A DNA stretch of 64,000 nt. Source: Peribacillus faecalis. GTDB lineage: Bacteria > Bacillota > Bacilli > Bacillales > DSM-1321. This document shows, piece after piece, positions 34,996-43,554 of the stretch. The notes under the pieces are model-generated. The model had not been told where the DNA came from and searched no databases. It worked only from the letters and a program-made list of their open reading frames with translations. Location of the stretch: positions 1 to 64,000 of the forward strand of contig NZ_JACXSI010000070.1 of assembly GCF_014712675.1 (NCBI RefSeq). Direction: 5' to 3'. Positions within the stretch are counted from its first letter, which is position 1. Each line of letters starts with the position of its first letter. Position numbers and translations under genes: made by a program.

Positions 34996-35011
34996 ATGAC
35001 AAATAGAAAAA

Positions 35012-35054
35012 AGAAAGCTACCTTTTTCATACGCAGGAAAAGGTAGCTTCTTTC
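35012..35054 (-). terminator. Terminator of the alanine/glycine symporter gene
   Basis: Minus-strand stem GAAGCTACCTTTT/AAAAAGGTAGCTTTC followed by six T residues. Confidence 0.9.
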
Positions 35055-35066
35055 ATTTAATGCTTT

Positions 35067-36554
35067 TTACACAGTTTTCTTTTCTGCTTCTGAACCGGTA
35101 TCTTTATTGTATTCATGCTCCCAGAAATCTGCGTTTTTAATGCCAAGTGCTTTCGGGTCAAATACCGGATCAAGTCCTTGTTTCTTCTGACGTTCGTAGT
35201 CCTTCAATGTAATTAATGCCGGCTTTACTAATATGATAATTGCAATGACATTTAGCCATACCATTATTCCTAACCCGACATCACCTAGAGCCCAAGCTAA
35301 ATCTGCTGTTTGGACAGCTCCATACATTGTAGTCCCTAAAAGGACCAGTTTCAGTATATTCATCGCTATAGTACCATTGCGGTTGCCGAGCATGTAGGCT
35401 ACATTCGTTTCAGCGATATAGTAATACGCCATAATTGTCGTGAAAGCAAAGAAGAAAAGAGCAATCGCTACGAATGCGGAACCGAAACCTGGGAATACTG
35501 TGTCAATTGCTTCCTGAGTATAAGCTGGACCATGCTCAACACCGCTGACATTTTCAACAATATAAGTAGAACTTTCTAAAGAATCGCCTTGTTCCTCATA
35601 AGTGTTATACATGCCTGTGAACAAAATCATAAATGCAGTTGCCGAACATACAAGAAGTGTATCGATATAAACAGATGCCGCTTGTACTAAACCTTGCTTG
35701 GCAGGGTGGGAAACTTCTGCAGCTGCTGCAGGGTGAGCACCAGTACCTTGACCGGCTTCATTGGAATAAATACCACGTTTTACTCCCCATGCAATCGCCA
35801 TACCGACAATACCGCCAAAAGCAGAATCCATTGCAAATGCGCTCCGGACAATCAGGCTGATGATTGCAGGCACTTCTGTAATATTAATCAATACAATAAT
35901 GAAGGATAAAAGAATGTATGCGATAGCCATAAAAGGAACAATAACTTGAGCGGCAGTGGCAATACGCTTAACTCCGCCAAAGATAATAATCGCCAATAAG
36001 ACGATAATGATCAAACCTGTAACCCATGAAGGAATGCTAAATGCATTGTCTACTGCAGTCGCAATCGAATTAGACTGCACACCCGGCATTAAAATTGCCA
36101 TTGCTATTAGCGCAGCAAAAGCGAAAAGATAGGCAAACCATTTAACACCCATACCTTTTTCAATATAAAAAGCCGGACCGCCTCGATATTGTCCCTTTTG
36201 CTTTACTTTATAAATTTGCGCCAACGTTGACTCAATGAAAGCACTCGCAGAACCAATAAAGGCAATTGTCCACATCCAAAAAACTGCACCAGGTCCACCA
36301 AAGGCGATAGCAGTTGCTACCCCGGCAATATTACCTGTACCGACACGACCTGCAAGAGCAATCGATAATGCTTGGAATGAAGATACCCCAGCCTCTGAGC
36401 TTTTCCCCTTGAACATTAGCACAAACATATCTTTAATATGTCTGACTTGTACAAAACGAGTCAAAATCGAAAAAAGCAAACCGACTCCGAGTATTGTATA
36501 AATAAAATAATCATGCCACAAAACCCCATTTAACCAACCAACAAACTCTTCCAT
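35067..36554 (-). CDS. Alanine or glycine:Na+ symporter (AgcS family)
   Basis: Sodium-driven importer of D/L-alanine or glycine. The 495-residue protein has about 11 membrane segments and the AGCS signature region: SIALAGRVGTGNIAGVATAI near residues 65-85. GGPAFYIEKGMGVKWFA and the conserved SNEAGQGTGAHPAAAAEVSHP loop follow. The start is the ATG 6-7 bases after GGAGGAG; a TTG one codon before is not needed. Monocistronic, and not in this position in B. subtilis 168 as I recall, so it is a lineage-specific insertion between ccpA and aroA. Confidence 0.92.
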   Translation of the reverse strand: MEEFVGWLNGVLWHDYFIYTILGVGLLFSILTRFVQVRHIKDMFVLMFKGKSSEAGVSSFQALSIALAGRVGTGNIAGVATAIAFGGPGAVFWMWTIAFIGSASAFIESTLAQIYKVKQKGQYRGGPAFYIEKGMGVKWFAYLFAFAALIAMAILMPGVQSNSIATAVDNAFSIPSWVTGLIIIVLLAIIIFGGVKRIATAAQVIVPFMAIAYILLSFIIVLINITEVPAIISLIVRSAFAMDSAFGGIVGMAIAWGVKRGIYSNEAGQGTGAHPAAAAEVSHPAKQGLVQAASVYIDTLLVCSATAFMILFTGMYNTYEEQGDSLESSTYIVENVSGVEHGPAYTQEAIDTVFPGFGSAFVAIALFFFAFTTIMAYYYIAETNVAYMLGNRNGTIAMNILKLVLLGTTMYGAVQTADLAWALGDVGLGIMVWLNVIAIIILVKPALITLKDYERQKKQGLDPVFDPKALGIKNADFWEHEYNKDTGSEAEKKTV

Positions 36555-36557
36555 CAA

Positions 36558-36926
36558 ACTCCTCCTTCTTTTTTTGATCCTGTTTTTTTAGCTGATCATT
36601 TATTAATGCTGCAGATCGACGTTTAACACCACCTTTGTAACCGGATATTATAAACTAAGACTTACCTTAGATGTTTAATACTTTAGAATTTTCAAAATAT
36701 TAAAATATTGTATTCACTATTATACATTTTTTCATAAAAATGTGTATATACTCTCGTGAAAAAATTTTCAAGTTTCTTAACTATAATCGGAATTATTCTA
36801 AAAGCTTAATATAGTAAGCGATTCCATAACTCTTTGTTCCATATAATATAAAGAAAGAAGAGCTTTAAAATAAATATTTATTTTAAAACTCCTCTATTAT
36901 TACTATTCAAATATAGTCTGCTGAAA
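36558..36926. other. Intergenic region between aroA and the symporter gene
   Basis: About 370 bases, very AT-rich. It holds the aroA terminator palindrome at 36859-36892 and presumably the symporter promoter near its high end. I see no riboswitch, no repeat of the R1 type and no open reading frame. Confidence 0.5.
36859..36892 (-). terminator. Terminator-like palindrome after aroA
   Basis: GAGTTTTAAAATAAATA/TATTTATTTTAAAGCTC is almost fully self-complementary but AT-only apart from the ends, followed by TTCTTTCTTT on the minus strand. Confidence 0.6.
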
Positions 36927-38009
36927 TTACAATAATGTTGCTGCTTTCAGCTGAGATTGGATGCCTGCCATGAATTGTTCAAACTCGGCAAAGTCCATTT
37001 GTTGCGCCGCATCAGAGAGAGCCACACTCGGATCAGGGTGAACTTCGGCCATGATACCATCTGCACCAATTGCAAGCGCCGCTTTAGCTGCCGGCAACAG
37101 TAAGTCCTTACGTCCTGTTGAATGTGTCACATCGACCATAACCGGTAAATGTGTTTCCTGCTTAAGAATAGGCACAGCTGTAATATCTAATGTATTTCTT
37201 GTTGCTTTTTCATATGTGCGGATTCCGCGCTCGCATAAAATGATATTGCTGTTTCCTTTTGACATGATGTATTCTGCTGCATGAATGAACTCATCAATTG
37301 TCGCCGATAAGCCTCTTTTCAGAAGCACCGGCTTATCTACCGATCCAGCCGCCTTCAATAACTCAAAATTCTGCATATTACGCGCGCCGATTTGAATGAC
37401 ATCAATATAGTCCAGAGCTGTTTCGATATCGCGAGGACTAACGATTTCACTTATTACTGCAAGTCCGTATTCTTGACCGATCTTTTTCAGAATTTGCATT
37501 CCTTCAAGTCCAAGACCTTGGAAATCGTAAGGAGATGTTCTAGGTTTATATGCCCCGCCGCGAATGAACTTAAGGCCTTTCGATTGTAATACTTGCGCCA
37601 CTGCAGCTACTTGCTCATATGATTCAACTGCACAAGGTCCAAATACCATTGTCGGTGTGCCATTGCCTACTTTTTGACCTTTAATAGTAACAATTGTATC
37701 CTCTGGCTTTTTCTTTCTGGAAACTAGCAGTGCCTTCTTCTGATCATCTTTTTGCAAATTCAGGCTCACTTTGAAAATTTCTTTAAAGATATGTTTAATT
37801 GTACCGTTATCTAACGGTCCTTGGTTATTGTCTTCAATTAGATCAAGCATTGCTCGTTCACGAAGCGGGTCGTACTTATTTACCCCTTGTTTCTCTTTGA
37901 CTCGGCCAATTTCTTGGACAACAGCCGCTCTTTCATTAATAAGCTGCAAAATAGAAAGATTGATATCGTCCAGCTTCTCACGTAACTCGTTTAATTCTTT
38001 GTTACTCAT
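36927..38009 (-). CDS. aroA: Bifunctional chorismate mutase / DAHP synthase
   Basis: First and branch-point activities of aromatic amino acid synthesis in one protein: an N-terminal AroQ-type chorismate mutase and a C-terminal DAHP synthase of the KDO8P-like class. The mutase domain (residues 1-90) shows [20 protein letters not shown] and [14 protein letters not shown]. The synthase domain (about 110-350) shows [36 protein letters not shown] and [14 protein letters not shown]. Length 360, as in B. subtilis AroA(G), where the mutase domain mediates feedback control by chorismate or prephenate. AAAGGAATGGG precedes the ATG. Confidence 0.96.
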   Translation of the reverse strand: MSNKELNELREKLDDINLSILQLINERAAVVQEIGRVKEKQGVNKYDPLRERAMLDLIEDNNQGPLDNGTIKHIFKEIFKVSLNLQKDDQKKALLVSRKKKPEDTIVTIKGQKVGNGTPTMVFGPCAVESYEQVAAVAQVLQSKGLKFIRGGAYKPRTSPYDFQGLGLEGMQILKKIGQEYGLAVISEIVSPRDIETALDYIDVIQIGARNMQNFELLKAAGSVDKPVLLKRGLSATIDEFIHAAEYIMSKGNSNIILCERGIRTYEKATRNTLDITAVPILKQETHLPVMVDVTHSTGRKDLLLPAAKAALAIGADGIMAEVHPDPSVALSDAAQQMDFAEFEQFMAGIQSQLKAATLL

Positions 38010-38274
38010 AACTTCCCATTCCTTTCTGTGTTCAATTCCCTAAAATGTCATTCATTTAATTAGAACTCATTATAATGCAAACGGTTCTAATTGTCACGTA
38101 AATACTTTTGTAATTAAACGCTTTTAAGCACTAAAGTAATTATTACATATTTATTAATACAATTATATAGTACTTACTTTATTTATTATAATTTTTCATA
38201 CTATTTATAATTAAAAGTAAATACATTGTATAATGAAGAGAACTCTCATATCGAACTAAAAGAAGGTGTGTTGA

Positions 38275-40431
38275 TTGCAAGAGAAATTATTTGCCCTTGA
38301 TATAGGTACCCGTTCTGTTGTCGGAATCATTTTAGAAAAAGAAAATGATCGCTATTGCGTAACCGATGTCACCTCTATCGAGCATACAGAACGAGCTATG
38401 CTTGATGGTCAGATTCACGATGTATTAGCTGTATCAAAGGTTATAACCGAAATAAAGAACCAGCTGGAATCACGGCATGGTGAACTTAAATATGTCAACG
38501 TCGCCGCTGCAGGAAGAGCTTTAAAAACTGAACGCTCATTAATCACGGTCAATATTAAAGGCAAGCCGATGATGAATAAAGAAGACATACTGCACTTAGA
38601 ACTTAGCGCTGTTCAAGAAGCTCAATCTTTAGTGGCTGAGAAGAATGAAAGCAGCCACAGCCTTGATTATTACTGTGTAGGCTATTCCGTTCTGTATTAT
38701 CGGCTCGATGATGTGGAAATCGGGAGCCTAATCGATCAAAACGGGAAGGAAGCTTCCGTTGAAATCATTGCGACATTCCTGCCAAAAGTCGTTGTTGAAT
38801 CGCTTATATCCGCTTTAAAGCGTGCAGATTTAGAAATGCAGGCATTAACGTTAGAACCGATTGCAGCTATTAATGTCTTAATCCCGCAATCAATGAGAAG
38901 ATTGAATGTTGCTTTAGTAGATATAGGCGCAGGAACATCCGATATCGCAATTACCGATATGAGTACCGTAATTGCTTATGGCATGGTCCCTGTTGCGGGA
39001 GATGAAGTTACTGAGGCAATCAGTGATCAGCTTTTGCTTGATTTCCCGCTTGCTGAACAAGCCAAACGGCAGCTTATGGACAATGATCACATTACCGTCA
39101 CCGATATATTAGGCTTTGAAGAAGAATTGCCTAAACAAGATGTTATTGACAAAATAAGGCCGGCTTTAAATAAACTTGCAGATAGTATCAGTACAGAAAT
39201 ATTGCAATTAAATAATAATCGCTCACCTAAAGCCGTTATGCTTGTTGGAGGAGGAAGTCTTACTCCTGAATTGCCTCAGCTATTAGCTGAGAGACTTCAA
39301 CTCCCAAACAATCGCGTTGCGGTCAGAGGAATTGATGCGATTCAAAATTTGACGATTGACCAAAGCGTCCCACAAGGACCGGAACTGGTAACTCCTATCG
39401 GTATTGCAATCGCCGCACAAAAAAACCCAGTCCAATACATAACTGTCTACGTGAACGAAGCAACTGTTCGATTATTCGATATTAAGAAATTGACCGTGGC
39501 TGATTGCCTGCTCGCGTCCGGAATTAAAGTGAATAAACTATATGGAAAACCGGGCATGGCTATCATTGCCAATGTAAACGGTCAACTGATTACTGTACCA
39601 GGAAAGCATGGAAGTGCTCCGAGCATTTCCATCAACGGCCGGCCGGCTTCTATTGATGATGCCGTTTCTCCTAACGACCGTATCATTGTTGAAAAAGGAG
39701 AAGACGGTACAGGAACAGAAGTGAAAATAAAAGATTTAATCGATGATATTCCGCGTAAATCAGTCATCATTAATCAGACAAAATATGTAATCGAAGCCGT
39801 CATCAAGAAAAATAAACAAATAGTCAGCAGCAATGAATCGGTTCAAGACCGAGATGAGATCACTTGCAGATTACCGGAAACGATTGAAGCACTTTTGCAG
39901 GCTCTTGGACTGCAGCAACTAAAGCAGCAGCTTAACCCTTTTATCATTTATTTAAATAATAAGAGCTATTCATTAGCTAAGTTTACCGGAAAGGTCATTA
40001 AAAATGGAATTGAATCCAAACTGACGTCAAGCTTTGAGGATGGCGATTTTATTACTATTGAACGCCCTTCTTCCCCAACGCTCCAGGAAGCGGCCGAGAG
40101 TCTTCAGCTTGTGATGCAGCATTCCATACCTGTCACATTTAACGGCAAAAAAATTGTTTTGCAAAAAAGACTGACAGAAATATATAGAGACGACCAACTG
40201 CTTCAGTACGAGGATGTCTTGAGGAACGGCGAGAAATTAAAAGTTATTCAAAATAAAATCGAACCGTTTATTTTCCAAGATCTTTTCCGCCATGTCGAAC
40301 TTGATTTGCCGAGCAAAGGAAAATCCCGCTTCGTCTTGCTAAGAAACGATAAAGAAATTAGCTTTCATGAAGAGATTCAGCCTGGTGACGATTTAAAAAT
40401 CATGTGGCCGGCAACAAGTCCGCAAAACTAA
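38275..40431 (+). CDS. Large FtsA/PilM-like ATPase with C-terminal beta-grasp-like repeats
   Basis: Actin-fold protein related to FtsA/PilM; role unknown. Residues 1-390 carry the ASKHA pattern: FALDIGTRSVVGIIL (phosphate 1), an inserted domain with VNVAAAGRALKTERS as in the FtsA 1C subdomain, VDIGAGTSDIAITDMS (phosphate 2) and VMLVGGGSLTPELPQLLAERL (adenosine motif). Residues 390-718 are unlike FtsA. They contain repeated short units of the pattern INGRPASIDDAVSPNDRIIVEK, FNGKKIVLQKRL..DVLRNGEKLKV and RNDKEISFHEEIQPGDDLKI, suggesting beta-grasp folds. No membrane segment or FtsA-type C-terminal amphipathic helix is evident. TTG start after AGAAGGTG. Monocistronic, next to aroA. No B. subtilis 168 counterpart here that I recall. 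A full R1 repeat follows its stop. Confidence 0.75.
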   Translation: MQEKLFALDIGTRSVVGIILEKENDRYCVTDVTSIEHTERAMLDGQIHDVLAVSKVITEIKNQLESRHGELKYVNVAAAGRALKTERSLITVNIKGKPMMNKEDILHLELSAVQEAQSLVAEKNESSHSLDYYCVGYSVLYYRLDDVEIGSLIDQNGKEASVEIIATFLPKVVVESLISALKRADLEMQALTLEPIAAINVLIPQSMRRLNVALVDIGAGTSDIAITDMSTVIAYGMVPVAGDEVTEAISDQLLLDFPLAEQAKRQLMDNDHITVTDILGFEEELPKQDVIDKIRPALNKLADSISTEILQLNNNRSPKAVMLVGGGSLTPELPQLLAERLQLPNNRVAVRGIDAIQNLTIDQSVPQGPELVTPIGIAIAAQKNPVQYITVYVNEATVRLFDIKKLTVADCLLASGIKVNKLYGKPGMAIIANVNGQLITVPGKHGSAPSISINGRPASIDDAVSPNDRIIVEKGEDGTGTEVKIKDLIDDIPRKSVIINQTKYVIEAVIKKNKQIVSSNESVQDRDEITCRLPETIEALLQALGLQQLKQQLNPFIIYLNNKSYSLAKFTGKVIKNGIESKLTSSFEDGDFITIERPSSPTLQEAAESLQLVMQHSIPVTFNGKKIVLQKRLTEIYRDDQLLQYEDVLRNGEKLKVIQNKIEPFIFQDLFRHVELDLPSKGKSRFVLLRNDKEISFHEEIQPGDDLKIMWPATSPQN

Positions 40432-40664
40432 GAAAAACCGGCACCGGTCCTTTTTCAACATGATTATGATTATGCTACTTACGTCCACATCGGGGAAAAA
40501 GGAGCCATGTGGCAGATGTAAGACGGGCGGATGGGAAATCTGCTTTTTGATTTCCTAGCCGGCACGGCTTATACTCCGAGCATGGCAGGTGTAAGATTAG
40601 ACATCGAGAAAAACCGCCAACGGCCCTATCTATATTCAAAAAATAAACTTTCTTATCTATTGAA
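40432..40664 (+). repeat. R1 dispersed repeat, copy D
   Basis: It starts at the base after the preceding stop codon: AAAAACCG, GCAC, CGGTCC and a T-run. It continues with a drifted GGGGAAAAAGGAGCCATG arm, an inner GGAAATC/GATTTCC hairpin and the 3' box GCATGGCAGGTGTAAG plus ATTAGACATC. A second degenerate 5' box (40607-40628) interrupts the AT-rich tail. Confidence 0.75.
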
Positions 40665-40700
40665 AAAGGGTATTCCGCATACGTGAGCGGGATACCCTTT
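40665..40700 (-). terminator. Terminator of brxC
   Basis: AAAGGGTATCCCGC/GCGGAATACCCTTT, immediately downstream of the brxC stop. Confidence 0.9.
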
Positions 40701-40706
40701 CTTTAC

Positions 40707-41036
40707 TTATTGCTCCTGAATAGCACCTTCCAGCGCCTCGACAGTTATATCCCGATGCGAAGTGTGATATGCAACATTGCCATTCTTAAAGACGATCACT
40801 TGGGGAGATTCATGCTTAACATGAAATGTTTCTGCTATCTCGTTTGATAGAGCTCTATCCTCCTGCACAACAAGGTACACGGCAGGAAAATTAGGGTTTT
40901 CTTCTGTAAACTTAACATATTGATCATATGCGTAGGCACTGATAGGGCAAGTATTGCTATGCTTTAATAAAATAAATTCATCTTTTTTGTTATAATCATC
41001 AAACTCAGCCTTCGAAGTAATATGCTGCATTGCCAT
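40707..41036 (-). CDS. brxC: Monothiol bacilliredoxin BrxC (YtxJ)
   Basis: Thioredoxin-fold protein that removes bacillithiol from S-bacillithiolated proteins. The 109-residue length and the single active-site cysteine Cys30 in HSNTCPISAYAYDQY (the TCPIS motif) identify it. The cis-proline region HESPQVIVFKNG is present. It is third in the ytxG-ytxH-ytxJ group, but a hairpin terminator separates it from ytxH by 145 bases, so it may also have its own promoter. Confidence 0.93.
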   Translation of the reverse strand: MAMQHITSKAEFDDYNKKDEFILLKHSNTCPISAYAYDQYVKFTEENPNFPAVYLVVQEDRALSNEIAETFHVKHESPQVIVFKNGNVAYHTSHRDITVEALEGAIQEQ

Positions 41037-41113
41037 TGTTCAGCCATCCTCTCGTAAAAAAAGTTATGCTTATTTTTATTATCCTTTATTTCATTAAAAT
41101 TAAACAAGTAAAT

Positions 41114-41155
41114 AGGACTGTCCATAAAGTCATCAATAACTTTATAGACAGCCCT
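41114..41155 (-). terminator. Terminator-like hairpin between ytxH and brxC
   Basis: AGGGCTGTCTATAAAGT/ACTTTATGGACAGTCCT around TATTGATG. T-run is weak (TATTTACTTG), so readthrough into brxC is possible. Confidence 0.65.
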
Positions 41156-41180
41156 GCCTATAGAAAATATATCTAATCGA

Positions 41181-41618
41181 CTATACAGTCACTTTTTCTG
41201 TCTCTTCAGCAACGGGCTCAGAAACTGCAGGCTCTGCCACAGAGTCTGATTCCGCTTCTGTACCTGTCGCCTCTGGAGCAGCTTTCGTTACTTTTTGTTT
41301 CACATTTTTTACGTTTTCGAGAATAGTTGCTGACTGCTGAGAAACCTTTTCTGAAAGAGTGTTTGTTTTTGATTTCGCTGCTTCAGCGATTTCTGTGCTT
41401 TTCTCGATAGCTGTTTGTCTTAGCTTTTCTGTTTTATCAGAAATATACTTTGCACCATCATTAATATCGTTGCGAAGCTCTTTCCCTGATTTCGGCGCGA
41501 GTAAAAGTGCGGCAGCTGCTCCGAGCATGCCTCCGATTAAAGCTCCGATCATGAAATCCTTCGTATTGATATCATTTTTTTCTTCCCTTACAAATTCTTG
41601 TTTTTCATTGGCAGTCAT
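41181..41618 (-). CDS. ytxH: YtxH-like general stress protein
   Basis: Function unknown; in B. subtilis ytxG, ytxH and ytxJ are induced by sigma-B and sigma-H. The 145-residue protein has an N-terminal hydrophobic, glycine/alanine-rich segment DFMIGALIGGMLGAAAALLLAPKSGKELR, the Pfam YtxH signature. A long amphipathic helix rich in K, T, E and A follows, then an acidic C-terminus. GGAAGGAG precedes the ATG. It is 30 bases downstream of ytxG, in the same transcript. Confidence 0.9.
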   Translation of the reverse strand: MTANEKQEFVREEKNDINTKDFMIGALIGGMLGAAAALLLAPKSGKELRNDINDGAKYISDKTEKLRQTAIEKSTEIAEAAKSKTNTLSEKVSQQSATILENVKNVKQKVTKAAPEATGTEAESDSVAEPAVSEPVAEETEKVTV

Positions 41619-41648
41619 AATTATTCTCCTTCCATGAATCTTATTTTC

Positions 41649-42152
41649 TTACCCCCTGGATCGCAAAAAACGCTTTTTAGTAGGCTGTTGATTATCATTC
41701 TCTTCCACAGTCGTATTTTCCTGTTGAATTTGATTTTTTTCTGCTTTTTTTCTTTGCCATAAATCCTTCAACTCAAAAAAGGCGTTGCCCCATTGTACAA
41801 CTTGAGCAATCTTATCTTCATTGGCAACTAACTCATCTTCCACTTTAGCCGAAACTTTTTGCAAAGATGTATTAAAGCCTTTAACTGTTGTACCCACATC
41901 TTTAACAGCATCCACTACCGAATTTAAATTCTCAGATTTCTTTTGAAGATCCTCTGCTAATGCATTTGTTTTATGCAGCAGTAATGTCGATTCAGTAGTC
42001 AGTCCTTGTAATTGTTTTTCCAAACCTGTCAATGTCGATGAAACACTGTCCAACGTAACTTGTAATGACTTTAAAGTCTTGGTTAAGTAAATAACAAGTA
42101 TAAAGAAAGCTATAGCAGCCAAAGCCGCACTTAAATACAAGATTATTTCCAA
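41649..42152 (-). CDS. ytxG: YtxG-like protein (DUF948)
   Basis: General stress protein of unknown role. The 167-residue protein has one N-terminal membrane segment (IILYLSAALAAIAFFILVIYLTK), then a DUF948 coiled-coil region with repeated leucine/valine heptads (TLKSLQVTLDSVSSTLTGLEKQLQ). A basic tail of glutamine and lysine ends the protein (PTKKRFLRSRG). The start is a TTG 9 bases after CAGGAGG. First gene of ytxGH, behind a sigma-B-type promoter at 42186-42211. Confidence 0.9.
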   Translation of the reverse strand: MEIILYLSAALAAIAFFILVIYLTKTLKSLQVTLDSVSSTLTGLEKQLQGLTTESTLLLHKTNALAEDLQKKSENLNSVVDAVKDVGTTVKGFNTSLQKVSAKVEDELVANEDKIAQVVQWGNAFFELKDLWQRKKAEKNQIQQENTTVEENDNQQPTKKRFLRSRG

Positions 42153-42185
42153 GTACTGCGCACCTCCTGAGATGGTCTATTTTTA

Positions 42186-42211
42186 ATACCCCTATTGATG
42201 TTATTATAAAC
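42186..42211 (-). promoter_or_regulatory. Sigma-B-type promoter of ytxGH
   Basis: Minus strand GTTTAT, 14 bases, GGGTAT, against the sigma-B consensus GTTTAA-N12-15-GGGTAT: one mismatch with ideal spacing. It ends 34 bases upstream of the ytxG start, and the regulon membership of ytxGH in B. subtilis agrees. Confidence 0.85.
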
Positions 42212-42335
42212 TATTCTTCCTTCTAAAGTTAAAATTTTCAAGATTTTTTTCAACTTGCAAAAACTTAACACTATTGAACTAATTAGGATACAATAATATT
42301 AGCACTTCAGGTGCAATCAGAAATGGAGGGACATC

Positions 42336-43451
42336 ATGAGAGATCCTAGAATTGATGTATTAGCACATAATTTAATCAACTATTCTTTAAAGCTTAAAAA
42401 AGGCGAAAAAGTATTAATTGAAAACTTCGGGCTTCAGCGCGATTTAGTTAAAGCGCTTGTTCGCGAAACATATAAGGCAGGCGCATATCCGTTTGTTTCT
42501 TTAAAAGATCAGCAAGTTAACCGCGAGCTTCTACTTGGAGCAGAGCAGGAACAATACGATATGATGGCTGCATTCGAAGCAAATGTCATGAAGGAAATGG
42601 ATGCCTACATCGGTCTTCGTTCCGGAGATAACATTAACGAATTAGCAGATGTTCCGGCAGAAAAAATGGGCATTGAAGGTAATACAATCGGCAAAAAAGT
42701 ACATAGAGAAATCCGTGTACCGAAAACACGTTGGGTTGTATTGCGCTACCCGAACAATTCTATGGCACAGCTTTCTAAAATGAGTACAGAAGCTTTCGAA
42801 GATTTCTACTTCGATGTATGCAATCTTGATTACAGCAAAATGAGCAAGGCAATGGACAGTTTGGTTGATTTAATGAATAAAACCGACAAAGTCCGAATTA
42901 CAGGACCGGGTACTGACCTTTCTTTCTCTATTAAAGATATTCCGGCTATCAAATGTGCCGGCGAAATGAACATTCCTGACGGTGAAGTGTACACAGCTCC
43001 TGTTAAAGACTCTGTAAATGGCGTCATTACATACAACACACCATCACCTTATCAAGGATTTACATTTGAAAACGTGAAATTGACATTTGAAAACGGAAAG
43101 ATCGTCAATGCAGAAGCAAATGACACAGACCGCATCAATAAAATATTTGATACGGATGAAGGTGCCCGTTATATCGGTGAATTTGCAATCGGCGTAAATC
43201 CATACATTTTACATCCTATGCAAGATATTTTATTTGATGAAAAAATCGATGGCAGCTTCCACTTCACACCAGGTCAATGTTACGACGAAGCCTACAATGG
43301 CAACTCATCTAACATTCACTGGGACATGGTAAACATTCAGCGCCCTGACTACGGCGGCGGAGAAATCTACTTCGACGACGTTCTAATCCGAAAAGACGGA
43401 CGCTTCGTTCTTCCGGAGCTGGAATGCCTGAATCCTGAAAATTTAAAATAA
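42336..43451 (+). CDS. ampS: Aminopeptidase, M29 family (AmpS-like)
   Basis: Cytoplasmic metallo-aminopeptidase. The 371-residue protein has the M29 features: N-terminal KKGEKVLIENFGLQRDLVKALVRE, the glutamate-bearing CAGEMNIPDGEVYTAPV, FAIGVNPYI, the metal-binding CYDEAYNGNSSNIHWDMV histidine block and C-terminal IYFDDVLIRKDGRFV. Family members prefer aliphatic and aromatic N-terminal residues; the substrate here is not shown. AATGGAGGGACATC precedes the ATG. It is divergent from ytxGHJ and convergent with murC, the same neighbourhood as B. subtilis ampS. The stop is followed by a short R1 box. Confidence 0.93.
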   Translation: MRDPRIDVLAHNLINYSLKLKKGEKVLIENFGLQRDLVKALVRETYKAGAYPFVSLKDQQVNRELLLGAEQEQYDMMAAFEANVMKEMDAYIGLRSGDNINELADVPAEKMGIEGNTIGKKVHREIRVPKTRWVVLRYPNNSMAQLSKMSTEAFEDFYFDVCNLDYSKMSKAMDSLVDLMNKTDKVRITGPGTDLSFSIKDIPAIKCAGEMNIPDGEVYTAPVKDSVNGVITYNTPSPYQGFTFENVKLTFENGKIVNAEANDTDRINKIFDTDEGARYIGEFAIGVNPYILHPMQDILFDEKIDGSFHFTPGQCYDEAYNGNSSNIHWDMVNIQRPDYGGGEIYFDDVLIRKDGRFVLPELECLNPENLK

Positions 43452-43476
43452 GAAAAACCGTTACCGGTCCTTTTGA
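43452..43476 (+). repeat. R1 5' box after ampS
   Basis: AAAAACCG, TTAC, CGGTCC and a T-run start at the base after the ampS stop codon. No other R1 module follows. Confidence 0.7.
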
Positions 43477-43491
43477 TAAGGCATAAAACAT

Positions 43492-43547
43492 AAAAAGCAC
43501 CCTATAGGCAGACCTTTTCATAAAGTCTATCCAATAGGGTGCTTTTT
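43492..43547. terminator. Bidirectional terminator between ampS and murC, resembling an IS-end hairpin
   Basis: AAAAAGCACCCTATAGGCAG and its partner CTATCCAATAGGGTGCTTTT form a stem over about 22 positions around a TTTTCATAAA loop. The arms resemble the palindrome at the IS left ends (24098-24149 and 55-106): ACCCTATAGG, AGAC, T-rich loop, GTCTA, ATAGGGT. Confidence 0.85.
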
Positions 43548-43554
43548 GCACTCT

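Larger units (their letters stand above)
34664..35066. other. Intergenic region upstream of ccpA
   Basis: About 400 bases without a gene. It contains an imperfect GGAACC/GGTTCC pairing near 34841-34895, the near-perfect palindrome at 34958-34995 and the symporter terminator at 35012-35054. The ccpA promoter must lie in the low half, but no clear consensus boxes were assigned. Confidence 0.5.
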
